A stretch of DNA of 64,000 nt from contig NC_056749.1 of NCBI RefSeq assembly GCF_019279795.1, positions 580,190,006 to 580,254,005 of the forward strand, given 5' to 3'. Below are positions 12,664-24,479 of the stretch, one piece after another. This DNA comes from Protopterus annectens. Taxonomy: Eukaryota; Chordata; Ceratodontiformes; Protopteridae. The position numbers and the translations under genes were made by a program. The notes beneath the pieces are model-generated. The model worked only from the letters and a program-made list of their open reading frames with translations, did no database searches and was not told the origin of the DNA. Within the stretch, counting starts at the first letter, position 1. Each line of letters opens with the position of its first letter.

Positions 12664-12994
12664 AGGGTACCTGTGAAATCTTCAAACGCTCAAAATTTCG
12701 AACATTAATGGTCGAGACCAAACGTTCGTAATTTTGAGTGCTCAAAGATAGACTTTCAACAGTGCTGTATGGTGCAGATAGGGAGAATTTCCCTTTTCTG
12801 CACTGAAGTGCAGTCTCTGAGTTGGTATATTTAAGTAGTGGGGTGTGGGGGGTGCAAGGGGGCTTGCCCCCCTGCCTACACTGTTAAAGTGTTTTTTTTT
12901 TCTGTTTTTACTTTTTTTTATTTGATGTTTGTGCATCCAAATGTCGAACATTTGGTCTCGACCATTTGGATGTTCGAACATTTAATATAGACCC
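12664..12994. mobile_element. hAT-like MITE with GTTACAT target duplication
   Basis: A 331-bp element flanked by GTTACAT at 12657-12663 and 12995-13001; an eighth base differs. It starts AGGGTACC and ends ATATAGACCC, so the outermost GGGT is inverted. Inside, both ends carry hairpins, such as CGAACATTTGGTC pairing with CATTTGGATGTTCG. The right terminus (AATATAGACCC) matches the larger element at 56425-57104, which has an 8-bp duplication. An hAT-type origin is inferred from that duplication length. Confidence 0.7.
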
Positions 12995-13001
12995 GTTACA
13001 T

Positions 13002-14470
13002 ATGCCTCAAGAGCATGCCCCTCCCAATTTCTCCCTCAGGTTGGGCACTCCCATCTGCCCCTCCCAGCACTTCTAACTCCCAAGCTAATTGAACCTGAGC
13101 TTCACTGACAACAGAGAGGTATTTATTCCTGTTGTCCATGGCAGTGGCTTGTTTAACAAGTATTATTCAAAGTGCTATGAGCATAAGCTGCCATCATGCA
13201 TGTGCACTTTGCTAAGTAAGCCTTCAATGGCAGCACACAGTAGAGCTCACAGACCTCCCCCCCATAAGAAAAGTAGGCAGTAGAAACAATTGTAAGCAAA
13301 CATTTCTATTTTTGATACCTTCAGTTTGATTATACATTTTATCAGAAGTACAATACACTGTTTTAAAAAAGGGCTTCAACTTTATACCAATGAGAAGGGC
13401 TAAAGTGGACATTACTATTTGCAAATTAAAACTGTCCATAGAAACAAATTAAAATGTCACCTGTTATTCAAAGAGATTTCACTTAGTGACAGTATTTGTG
13501 AGCCCTTCAAAAAGAGAGCTTTTAACACTCCCTTTCAACAGATGTTCAATGCATTTTAAATGGCAATGGAAAAAGACATTACATAGTGAACCTTCTAGGA
13601 AGAAATATTGTGAGCTAACATCCTCTGAGAGAATTGTCTTGTTTAATTTGACTTAAAACTGGTAAAGCAGAGTGCTGGAAGCAGGTAAAGGGAGAGGAGT
13701 AATAATGGACACTTCATGTACCCATATAGAGTGGAACCAATATTTAATGATATCACCAGGTATAAATATTAGACCTTATTTGATGTAAACAGGTCATACA
13801 GAAATATTTATTATAAGTTACTTGAAATGATTTGAGGTAGCAGAATCACTGTGGGATTATATGTATTCTTACTAACAAACTAGTTATTTTTGTTTTTGGA
13901 GACATGCAAGATTCACAAATCCATGACAGATTCACCTGTTTGTCTATATTCTACGACTGAGCATTTAGCTCTAGTGTCTGAATTTTCTTTATCCAAAGCT
14001 GTCCACAATTCAAAGTCCTTTTAAGAGATGCATGATATTATTTAGACCTTGTTAAATAAATGTGTCCATGAGAAGAGGTTCAGCAAGTGACAGTCGATGT
14101 GCAGGACATAAATACAGTAATTTCAGAAGATGTGGGTGTAGACATATCAAGAAACCCTCTCAGAGATACTAATTACCAGACTGTTATGAATTATGAATTG
14201 CTATGTAGTTGTACTGATTTAATCTTGTCCAACTTTTCTTTATTTTAATGCGAAATACTACTAACAAATCACGGGAGTAGCAATCTGGCTGGCAAAGGCC
14301 CCATCTTTTGTAAATTTAGTGCTAGACTATTGGGAACAAAAGTATGAGTACAAAACTACATTGTTCAATGTCAATTATGTACACTTTATTGATATTTTCT
14401 TTTTGGCATGGTATTATTACTGAACTACTGTACTACTTTTTTTGTCAGTTAGTTGAACAACAACCCACCT
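13002..14470. other. No feature recognised
   Basis: AT-rich DNA with no recognised coding segment, inverted repeat or SINE. Confidence 0.5.
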
Positions 14471-14481
14471 TTATTACATTT

Positions 14482-16073
14482 TCATTCAAATTTGTCAGGA
14501 GAGGAGATTACATTGTTGGACATCAGTTTAACTTTGCAAAGGGGGAACCATTGCTGTCTGGACCAAAGGGAGTCACCAGCAAGATTTTGGGGGAGTCTTA
14601 CTTGATCTTGAACAGGACTCTCGGAATCAGAGGAAGAGGAAGGAAATGTCCACTTCCAAGGAAAAGATAAGGCATCTACTTTCCAAGCCAGAGGACTTAA
14701 CACACTTACATAAAAAAGAAGTTGTCTGTTCAGATGGGAGGCAAAAAGATCTACCTGTGGAGTACCCCATTGATAGACAATGTCCAGAAACACATCTCTG
14801 TGAAGCATCCATTCATTTGCCTATGTACTGCACCTGCTCAAAGAGTCTGCCACTATATTTTGCTATGAAAGAATGTAGACACATCTGAAGAGTCATTCAT
14901 CATGGGATAGCTAGATCCCAGACCTGCAGGGCAAGTCTGCAAAGAAGATAGGACCATGTCCCCCCTTACTTGCTGATGTACCATATCACTGTGGTGTTGT
15001 CTGTGAAGATTTTGAGAGGCAGTGAAAGAAAGAGGGAATAAAAAGTCTGAAGAGCTAAAAGGAGAGCTCTCACCTCCTTTATGTTGATGTGATCCAACCT
15101 ATGGTGAGGAGGCCAGACACACTGGGCCTTGAGATAACCAATGGAAATTCAACACTCCATGTCTGAGGCATATGAAAAAAGTTCCTGAGATAGGACTGGG
15201 GGTTGAAAAGAAGTCCTGGGTTGAGAGAAAGTTAATGAATCCACCACTGAAGCTGAATTTTGAGGCATGGAAGGAAAGAATCTAGAAAATCCAGTGGATA
15301 ACACTGTTAAAGTCACACTGACTTTAAAAAAACATTGTAGTTTTCTCATATGGAATCTAACTAGAGGAAGCACAGGAATGGTGGAGGTCATGAATCCTAG
15401 AACCCTGACTGTGACTGAAGCCAGAGGAAGAAGAGACTGAAAAAAGGTGAGAGACAGCCTTGGGTGGAGGATGGGATGCCAGCATGGGAATGGTCTGGAT
15501 CCTGCAACCAAGAAAAAAATAATCCTGAGAAGGAACTAGGACTGACTTCTGAAAGTTTATTGTAAATCCTAGGCTTTGTAAGACACAAACCCTAGACTGG
15601 AGATGCTGAAGCAAGACCTTAAGGGATGAAGCTTGAATGAGCAAGTTGTCCAGATGAGGAAAGATTTGAACACCTCACGTCCTGCAAATGAAGCATTATA
15701 TGAATACTCTTCGGACAGTAGAAAGGCCAAAGGGGAAAGCAGATAACTGAAAATGCAAGGAAGAAGACACAGAAATGTGAAAACTTCCTGAAAAGTGGAT
15801 GAATTAGGATGTGAAAATAAGCATCATTGAGATAAGGGATACTTTGAAAACCTGGTGAAGAAGAAGAAGAAGAAAAGGGAACGTGGTTTGAAGGAACAAC
15901 ATTTGAAAGGAAGGGACCTTCAGAATGGTGTTGAGGTGAGAAAGATCCAGAATGGATCTCCAGATGCCTTCCTTCTTTGGAACCAAAAACATCCTGGAAT
16001 CAAATCCCTTCCTGGGTAGGGGGCACAACTTGAATAGTGCCCTGTGCCAAAAGACCCTAAAGCAATTCCACAA
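14482..16073 (-). pseudogene. DIRS reverse transcriptase / RNase H, broken
   Basis: The fragments run in order. GFDSRMFLVPKKEGIWRSIL with LDLSHLNTIL (near 16000-15900) is the RT N-terminal block. LDNLLIQASS near 15650 sits where YLDD is expected, with the second catalytic Asp read as Asn. SLGFTINFQKSVLVPSQ and FFLGCRIQ follow. PQVDLFASHLNRQLLFYVS and WKVDALSFPWKW near 14770-14680 belong to the C-terminal RNase H side. Several frameshifts and stops separate the pieces. Confidence 0.85.
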
Positions 16074-16498
16074 AGAAAGGAAGCTATTCTGGAGGAGGTT
16101 GAGGGATTCACAGAAAATAAGAAAGGGATTTTCACACCATGAAGTATCCCTGGCAGATGATGGGCAGAACCCATGTGTTTTTAGTGACCCTTAACCAACT
16201 GGGAAGGGACATGGAAAGATGAAGGGATAAGGGAACCTGACCCAAGGCAAGGGGAAGCAGCTTTTCAGATAGAATCTGGTTTGCCTTGTAAAGGAGTTTT
16301 TTGAAAAGTAGGAGGTACACAAACTAGTACCCTTCTTACCATTAGGAGGAGGGTGAGGCTGTCTACATGCAAAAGCAGATTTGGATGGCTAATTCCTCTG
16401 GAACTTAAAAGCTTAGCAGCTCCAAAAAAATTCTTATTATCAAGAGGAATATCCAACAATTTAGCCTTAATATCATCAGGTGAGGGCTGGAGATGCAG

Positions 16499-17985
16499 CT
16501 AAGAATAACATCTCAAGACAGAATCAAAGGCAGCAGCCCTTGACAAGACATCAGTGGCATCATAACTCCATTTAACAGAGTGGTGAGCCACTTGAGAGGT
16601 GTAAACCAGAAGAGAAATGGCCAAGACCTTCCCCTCTGAATCACAGAGCTTAGAGGTAGCCTGAGAAGCTTGAGAAAGAAGGGCTAAAAGATACCTGGCC
16701 ATATTGGTCTGCTAATTAATAGCCTGAAAAGCCAGGATTGTTGCAATATATAACTTTTTGACTAAACATTCCATAACTCTACTGTCCTTGTCTGAAGGAA
16801 ATAGTTTAGTAGAAGGCAAAAGTTTAGAAGGTTTGTCAGATGAATCAGACACTATATAAGGATCAGCAGAAAAACATTTGTACAAGAATGTGCAATCATC
16901 AGGCACCTAGTAAAATCTATCAGGTTTCTTAGGGGTCAGAGGTTGAGATTTAGGAGCCAGTGTTAAAAAGGTATCTAGAAAACCAGCCAAGACTGGAGGT
17001 ACAGCAGATGGTTTAGCAGACTCCATCTGGAAGAGTTCATAATACCTCTTTTGAATATCAGAAACATGAGAACAGTCCCATTTGAAATAGTACATCATGC
17101 GAAAAATAGTTTCCCCAAAGGAGAGTTCTTCCAAGGGAGAGTCTGAACTGATGGACTCTTTGTCCTCAGATCCATAATCCAAGAGATATGGGATTTGAGA
17201 AGAATATGTCAAAGACTCTTCCCTAGAATCCAAATCATCTTCAGAGGACTCCAGCTCTCTGGGCCTCTTAAGGGGAATAGATATCCAAGGAGGAGTAGAC
17301 ACAGAAACTCCTTGGGGAGGCATTAAGGCTATTAAGGAATTAAATAGACCCTGGGGTAAAATCCCACCATTCGTGCTGGGGATCTTTAGTAGCAGGGGAA
17401 ACATGCTTTTTTTTGCCTTTTCTTTTGAGGGACATCTGCCCTAAAAATCCTAAGAGGTCTGGACCCTTGCCTACTCTCAATCATCATAGAAGGAATCTCC
17501 TACCGAACAAAGACTTGCAGTATCACCCTTGATCCCTATGAAATAATTAGCTGAGTTTCTCCCTGAAGATCTAGAGCAGACATTTGCAGAGCCTCCAAGG
17601 ACGTGCGAAAAGTCGGATACATGCCAGCCTCCAACAGGATCGTGGCAGAGGAATCTGAGACAAAAACTGGATGATCCCCTGGGATTTCACCGGCCTCAAG
17701 AGAGATGTCTGTGGAGGTGGGACAGCAATCAAATCAGACCTGAGTTTTTTGGCCTTTTTCTTTTCAGGAGGATGACCTTTGGGACAAGAAGATTTCACCA
17801 TAGCACATTGAGCTAACAATTTAAGACATTGGTTATCCAGGTAAATCGACAAGGAAGAGAGATGACTATGTAGGGTCTTAAGACCAAACAGACAGAACAC
17901 TGCATATAGTTGTGAGAAGCACCCAAATGGAAGAAACATTCCTCATGATGATCTTAATGGGGAATCTACCTCCCACACTGACATT
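16499..17985 (-). pseudogene. DIRS gag-like protein, broken
   Basis: A Cys-containing N-terminal segment near 17960-17880 (HHEECFFHLGASHNYMQCSV) aligns with the CLACG...C..C region of the second DIRS gag. An acidic middle follows at 17404-16907 (RPRELESSEDDLDSREE, then SDSPLEELSFGETIFRMMYY) that parallels SDSPPEDFSFGETLHTLREH in the other copy. A C-terminal part at 16906-16499 ends AAAFDSVLRCYS. Stops and frameshifts lie between the blocks. DIRS gag is presumed to bind nucleic acid. Confidence 0.8.
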
Positions 17986-18064
17986 TTCCCTTTCTGGATG
18001 ACATTTAAATTCACAAAAATAAAAGTGAATAATAGATAACAAGGAATCCCAATGAGGCAATTAT

Positions 18065-18395
18065 CTGAAACATGGCTCAGTAGCCAGCACAGTAGAAGGA
18101 GTGTTCAGACTGACAATCAGTGATAGTGTTTAGACTGGTGGCAAAGAAATTCTGAGGTATGGACATCCATATGAAACTTTTATGTCCTACACGTTCAGTG
18201 GGGGGCATACTTGTGATGTACAACGTCTATATATTCCTAAGGCTTTGGTATACTATGCAGACATTGGGCTGCCCTTGGCAGGGAATCCCTTTTGTAAAGA
18301 ATATCACAACAGTGATATGGAAGGACATCAAGGTAATCTGCATACAGTATAATGTTATATGGAGACCTGTAGGAAGATGATTTATGGCGAGTGTG
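18065..18395. other. No feature recognised
   Basis: Probably the flank of the DIRS element. No coding block can be supported. Confidence 0.35.
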
Positions 18396-18399
18396 AATA

Positions 18400-18640
18400 A
18401 CAGAAGAGATTCAAGGACAGAGCTTTAGGGAATTCTTGAAGATATGATTGTAGTTGGAGGTCTGTTTGCCAGTTCTGACTTTACAAGACTTCTTAAGAGA
18501 GTCAGCTTTGAAATCATGTGGTAGTAGAGTGGATAAAGCTGCTGGCATGCAAAGAATTTTAAAAAGATTATGATTCACAATGTCAAATGCTTTGGTTAAC
18601 TCTGTAATGCTGGGTTGTGGTACAATAAACTTTTGAGCTG
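18400..18640 (-). mobile_element. Short LINE reverse-transcriptase fragment
   Basis: Minus-strand translation contains ELTKAFDIVNHNLFKIL, a classic RT motif A (xAFDxVNHxxL) of CR1/L2-type LINEs. The rest is too short and decayed to assign a clade. Confidence 0.5.
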
Positions 18641-19613
18641 TGTTACCATTTCAGTAACAGTCCCATAATATTTGGGAAGTAACATATTTACTTATTTTAT
18701 ATATTTGCATGTTCCAATGCTAATTTACGAGTCCGGTATTGTGTTGTATTAGTTTCTAGTGTCTAGCTGGTTTTCAGTGGGTGAGAGATGAGACTGCTGC
18801 TGCTGTTTCTGGCTTGAATTACTGTTGATTACAGACTAATGTGAACTTTAATTAGTTTGTATGCTCTTGCATTCTGTGTTTGTAGATGCCACTGCTATAT
18901 TATGCTGGGCTGCAATACTAAATATTTCCCTGAACTCTGATACCACATTCAAACTTCACATAACAACTGGGAAGTGATGCACTTAATGCAGCGGGCTTGT
19001 GTAATATGCAGGACAGTACCATTGTCATATGGCAGTAGCCACACTCACAATGGTAAATGAGCTACTCTTTTCAGTCCCAATTCCCTAGGCTAGTACTTCC
19101 TAGTGCTCTCCTGTGTTCAGCTGCATCTGGCTGTGTATGGTGGCAGTTTGTGGCACCTTTTATCCACTAGTGACACTGGATTTAGCATTACTAATTGTTG
19201 CTCCTTGCTGTGTATTTCTCAACTATCCCTGATTTTTTTTTACTGCATTGCTATATGGTAACATTACTGTGTTAGTATCACGCACTTTGTTGCATAGGTT
19301 CATAGGTAGGTACTAGGCTATTGGCCCTAGCGTCTATATAAGCCTAGCCAAAAAGGTACCCTGGCTTTCGCCACCCAAGAAAATTATTTTCCTGTGTGCC
19401 TGTCGAGCAGAGCCACAGAAGTGATCCCTGGGTGAATTTCCTATCTCCCATCCAATCATCAAAATTTTTCTTGAAGAGTGCTAATGAGAAACTTTGTTTG
19501 ATATAGATAGGTAGTTGTTCTAGAGTATGGAAAGTCTCTGGGACAGGAATCTATCCCTCCAGCATGTTCTGTTTATTGTGGTGACAAGGTTTAGGTCCCC
19601 TAGAGCATGTAGC

Positions 19614-22191
19614 TCACAGGGATTGGAATTTCTTTACATGGAGCATGTCCAACAGCTCTGGGTCTGACACAGCTTTATAGGTTAGGCAGAAATGGCCTCT
19701 GAGTAGGCAATATGCGACAGAGTAAAGCTGGAGTTTTTTGAGACAGTCTGCATAGGGCATCTGTTTGAGACTGGTAATCCTCTTTGTGAGGTATTTCTGT
19801 GGCCTTTCCAGTTGTTGTAGACGTCTTGTGAGGTACATACCAAAAGAGGCACTGTATTCTATATTGGGTCTAATGAGTGACTAGTAGAGGGGAACAATGA
19901 CCTCTTTTTTTCCTGGTTGAGAAACCTTTTGTGTTGAGGTGTGCCACGTAGAAGGATTTCCTGACTACTGTGGCAATGTGATTATCAAAGGAGAGACTAC
20001 TGTCCACCAAGGTTCCAAGGTCTCTTATCACACTTTTGGTGTTAAGTAGAATACCGCCAATGTGGCAGTTCATGGGTACAGAGTTTTTACCAAAAGGGAT
20101 GACAATGCACTTTTTGGCATTGAGCTTGAGGCCATGGCTTTGACACCAGGCATCTGGCTCAGTGAGACCCTTTTGTAGGATGTCCACATCATTAAGAGTT
20201 TCAATTATGGTTCCTAGTTTGCAGTCATCTGCAAACTTCATTAGCCAAAGACCTTCTATGTTAGCCTTTACTTCAGAGAAGTAGATACCAAACAGGAGAA
20301 GACCCAAGACTGATCCCTGTGGTACTCCACTTGTTACTGGTCTGAAGTTGAATTTGGAGTCTGCTACTTTCACAGTGTGGGTTTTGTCAGTGAGTCAGTT
20401 GGCAACCCATCTTGTGACAAAGGGATTTATACCTAGTTTAGTGAGTTTATCTATAATTCCAGAGTAGGGGATGGTGTCAAAAGCCTTGGCAAGATCTGGA
20501 TAGGCTGTGTGAACCACCTTACCCTCATCTACGGCTTTGGTGAACACTTCAAAGAAGTATATCAGGTTTAGAAGACATGATCTGCCTTTTACAAACCTGA
20601 ACTGGGTGGGGTCCAGAGTTTGGAGATTACCAATGTCATTGTTTATAAGTTCCATGATGATACGTTCCATAGCCTTGCAGACCAGGCTCGTCAGGCTAAT
20701 GGGGTGGTAGTTCCCGGGGTCCATGGTGGCTCCCATTTTGTGGAGTGAGATAACCATCGCTGTGCACCATTCAGTGGGCACAAAGCCTGAGGGGAGGCTA
20801 TGATTGAACATGGTACTTAGGTGGGGTACCAGTTTGTTCTGTAGTTCATGCAGAACGCCGCCTGGGATGTTGTCAGGTCCCATGGATGCTGTGTTCTTGG
20901 CTTTGGAGAGTGTGTTTTTTACCTGTGCAGCCATGATTACAGGAACTTTGCATTCTTCCGGTATAGAGATGGGCCCTTTAGGGGGTGAGAGGGGGTTAAA
21001 GTTAACACTGAACCTATCTGCCAGGATGTTGGCAATATCAGTTGGTTCTGTATATTTAGTCTCATTGTGTTGTAACTCAGAGCAGATCTGAGTGTTGCCA
21101 TTGAGATTCTTGACATAGCTATAGAATGCTTTGTGGTTGTCTTTAGAATCAGTGGCGATTTTGTTTTCATAACTAGCTTTGGAAGATTTTATGAGGGATC
21201 TCAGCTTCTTACTGAGGCTGACCAGGGAATTCCTCCAATCATGGGATTTTACTCTTTTTTGCACCAGTTTCTTTATTCTGCTGTAGAGTTTGTTTATTGC
21301 AGAGGACCACCAGATTAGCTTCCTTTTTTTGGAGGATAGCATCTTTGTTCTGCTAGGGATTGCACAATCCATGCACTCATGTAAGTGCTTACAAAGTGCA
21401 TTTTTGTAGGATTCAGCAGTCGTACCTCTTTTGTCCATCTGCATGAGTGTAGTGAAGTTTGCCACTTCTGTCTTAAGAAGTGTGAAATTGAGTTTGGAGA
21501 AATTTTTTATAGTGGTTTCCCTAATGGGAGGTGGGGCTGGGATGTCAATGTCTACGGTGATTAGCTTGTGGTCAGATCTGACCAACGAGGAATTGACCTC
21601 TGGTGTGGAACACTGGTTGCCCATGTTGGTAATTACCAGGTCTAGGATATTGCTGCCCTTGGTGGGCGTGTGGATAAGTTGATATAAGGCACTGGAATTT
21701 ATGAATTCCAGAAAACATTGAGCAAAAGAGTTGGTACATGAGTAGTTTTCCCAGTTAATGGTGGGTTAGTTGAAATCGCCCATTATTAGGGTGTTAGGTT
21801 GTACCCTAATATTTTCCAGTGTATCAAGAAATGAGGAGTGGGAATCCTGGAGCATGGTGGGGGATCTGTAGCAAGCTACAATTTGGATTGCGGTCTTGCC
21901 CAGAGTTAGTTGCACTTGGATAATCTCAGATGCATTATGCTCAGCAACTAGCCTGGAGGTATGGATATCCTTAATGAATATAGCCACACCTCCACCTTTA
22001 GTGTTTTGGTCCAGGTTAGGTGGCCAAAAGGTGTGGTATGAATTATAGCCTGATAATGCAGGGGTGCTGTCTGGAGCCTTGAACCAGGTCTCTGTCACTG
22101 CACAGATGTCGATGTTCTCCATTTTAAGGAGTGCCTCAAGTGAGTGCATTTTGAGGTTTAGACTTCTAGCATTGAGAATCATTACCCTCAC
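19614..22191 (-). pseudogene. CR1 ORF2: endonuclease and reverse transcriptase
   Basis: The N-terminal APE-like endonuclease shows NARSLNLKMHSLEALL, AVTETWF, GGGVAIFI, VACYRSP, MGDFN and, across a break, RSDHKLI. RT blocks follow: MGPDNIPGGVLHEL, GFVPTEW, NYHPISLTSLVCKAMERI, DPTQFRFVKGRSCLLNL, TAYPDLAKAFDTIPYSGI, then SGVPQGSVLG and KFADDCKLG with the catalytic Asp pair. The C-terminal end has RQLLERPQKYL-type and LLRGHFCLTYKAVSDPELL segments. Frames shift near 21700, 20385 and 19850. It would nick target DNA and reverse-transcribe CR1 RNA from the 3' tail. Confidence 0.93.
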
Positions 22192-22211
22192 ATTTTGCTT
22201 GCTTGTACCTG

Positions 22212-23124
22212 TTACAGTGGTGAATTTGTCATTTGAACCTTGACTAAAAAAGGCACTATAGGGGTGGCAAGAGCCTTAGCCAGTATCTGGAATACCAAGG
22301 ATGGCAGGTGTAGGCCATCTCTGGCAAAGCATCGTGGTCTGTCGATCCTGTCATCCCAGGCAGACAGATACTGGATCCCCTTAGAATGACACCAGAAGCT
22401 TAGCCAATTGTTGAAGTCAATATTTTTTCCTTTTTGCTTGTACTGTGGTATCATTCTGGGTGATGGCAGGATGCTACTCAGGGCTAGGGTCATAACTGCC
22501 TGGGCTACAAGATCGGACAGCTCTTCCATGTCTCCTTTCATGTAGTCCAGGGATGTACGTTTCAGGTCATTCACACCAACATGGACAATGACAGTCATAT
22601 TTGTACTTCTTGCGGAGTGACCTAACTGCGTGCATTATGTGGCAGATCCTGGCATGCGATAGGCAGCTGACAGTAACTTTCTCTTTGTTTAGCCTGGTGA
22701 GTGGAACATCAGTGTGCCTGACTACAGAGTCAACTATGACTAGAGTGTTGGGTACGTTCTTATGCCTTATGGGTTGTGGTTGAGTGGCACATTGAGTTTG
22801 TGGGCTATGTGTCATTTGGGTTGTGTTGGGGAGTGGATGTTGCTTGCGTTTCTGCTTTGGAGGTCCCTGTTGCTTGGGCAGATTTTTATTGAAAGCCTCC
22901 ACAAATGTAGGTGTGTGTTTTGTGTTTCTATGTGTGTGTTTTGGTGGTGTAGGTTTTGAGGGACTATGTGATGAGTCTGGTGTGGTGCAAGTGTTTACCT
23001 TCTCCTCTTGGCTGTCTAGTCCAGTCTTGGGTGAAGAGAGCTTTGCTTCCAGTTTGTCTATATAAGTGCATCTCTCACAGGTTGTAGTGTTGGGTGGTAG
23101 GAGGAGAGGGTTGTCTGTGTACAT
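22212..23124 (-). pseudogene. CR1 ORF1 with SGNH esterase-like domain, frameshifted
   Basis: Two overlapping frames (23124-22567 and 22598-22212) join near 22590. The N-terminus has a CERCTYIDKLEAKL motif and a Pro/Thr/Gln-rich low-complexity stretch. The C-terminal domain has DSVVRHTDVPLTRL (near the GDS block), VHVGVNDLKRTSLDY (the GxND block) and ARDGLHLPSLVFQILA (the D-x-x-H block), diagnostic of SGNH esterases. Esterase ORF1 proteins are known in CR1-like LINEs. The nucleophile Ser is retained in VDS. One frameshift makes it a pseudogene. Confidence 0.88.
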
Positions 23125-23152
23125 GAGGCAATTGCTGCATTGCCCCAGCTAG

Positions 23153-23904
23153 AAAAGTATGCAGCAGACAATAAAAGTGCTATAAATAACTCGTAAAAAT
23201 AAGCAAAAAACAGGATACTTAATGCTATATATCACAGATCAGTTTGCTCAGTGTCCTTCCTCCAATTAGCTCAGTGTGAAATGGCAGAAACACTCACAAG
23301 TTAACGTCTTAAGTAACAGAAAGTTGAAACCTGAAACAACTTTAAAAAAAACTCGAAAGAACCAATGAGGTACTTACTCTAAGTCGTAGTCCAGGTAACC
23401 CCAATCAGCCAATGACCATAAACACTTCCGTCTCACTGAGATGCAAGAATGGCTTTGGCTAAACTAAGAAGGCTTGGAACATGTGCTCTGACCCACAGCC
23501 TCAACAAAAAAAACTAGGCCCAAAACACAAGCCTGAATATGGACAATGCTACAACTACCCATACTACTTAGGTAGAAGAAAAACTGCAGAAATGGTTATC
23601 ACAGCAGAAAAGCAGCAGTGAGCCTTTAAATGAAAGTTTTAAAGAGATAAAGGAGCAAGGAGACTCTAGAGAATGCTTTTAACTGCAAACAAATAAGTTA
23701 TATGATACACTCCTTGGCAGGAAATCAGAACAAACAAACCCAAACAGATGCTTAAGAAATAAAGAAAATTTCCAGTTAATACCTCACACACAGTGAAATT
23801 AGCTTTAAAAGTATACAGCAGACAATAAAAGTGCTATAAATAACTTGTAAAAATAAGCAAAAAAAAAAAAAAAAACAGGACACAATGTTATATATCACAG
23901 ATAG
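23153..23904 (-). repeat. Direct duplication in CR1 5' region
   Basis: A segment of about 85 bp (GCAGACAATAAAAGTGCTAT, AAATAACT.GTAAAAATAAGC, then TATATATCACAGAT) occurs at 23153-23239 and again at 23808-23904, 655 bp apart. The second copy has a longer A run. It marks a partial tandem duplication of the presumed 5' UTR. Repeated 5' UTR monomers can act as LINE promoters, but no promoter motif is identified here. Confidence 0.75.
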
Positions 23905-23905
23905 C

Positions 23906-24475
23906 TTATACTTTTCTATACTGTATTTATTGCAGCAACTTCCAGGTCTGATATTGTTACTTTTTTTCTGGCACCTGTGCCTAATGCACCTAAAATCTCA
24001 AACATTTTGCCTATTGCGTTATCTACTTCATAGAATTGTGTGACATTCTGCTTGGTATATTCATCACATAAAGTCTTGGAGACAGTTGTACTAATACTTC
24101 AGGAATATTGTGCTGTGGCATTTATGTTTGCTGCTTAATTTTACACTAGTAAATTAGTACTGCAGCAACGACCACATTGTAATGCACCTGTGTAGTGCTT
24201 AGTCAGTCTTATGTTATTCATTTATGGAATGTCTATTGGTTTGTTTTGCTGTGGTATCAGTGTCTGTTGTTCAGCTGATCATTAAAGCACAGTCCTGCAT
24301 TATGCTCTATTGTACTATATTGACCTTTACTGAGCTGTACTGCACTATATGGTATCATAATTTGTTGTGATTTGGTATACTGTACAGAGTTTCACTGATT
24401 TGTACTGTTCTGCAACCTCCCTCCTCCTACAGAGACCAAAAGTCATCAAATTCCATGACATTGCTTAGATTATGC
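23906..24475. other. No feature recognised
   Basis: Noncoding; nothing supported on either strand. Confidence 0.45.
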
Positions 24476-24479
24476 TGCT

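Larger units (their letters stand above)
14475..18060 (-). mobile_element. DIRS-type retrotransposon, decayed, lacks recombinase
   Basis: In minus orientation the order is gag-like, reverse transcriptase, RNase H, matching the DIRS element at 44.9-50.3 kb protein for protein. The tyrosine recombinase region expected beyond 14475 is absent, and no inverted terminal repeats could be paired. It is therefore a 3'-truncated, mutation-laden copy. The left limit is where similarity stops; the right limit is uncertain. Confidence 0.85.
19293..23905 (-). mobile_element. CR1 LINE, near full length
   Basis: About 4.6 kb on the minus strand: a 5' region with an internal duplication (23153-23904), ORF1 (23124-22212), ORF2 (22191-19614), then a 3' UTR ending AGCCTAGTACCTACCTATGA and ACCTATG near 19293. 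ORF order, esterase-type ORF1, APE-type endonuclease and tail mark it as CR1. Frameshifts break both ORFs. It is the best reference copy here for the fragments at 10.5, 33.4, 36.9, 38.6, 51.6 and 55.6 kb. Confidence 0.93.

Noticed and set aside
14344..14670. 108-codon plus-strand frame at the DIRS edge
   Set aside because: Opposite strand to clear RNase H sequence, with no family resemblance.
22601..23065. Plus-strand open frames opposite the CR1 ORF1
   Set aside because: Antisense shadows of the ORF1 reading frame.
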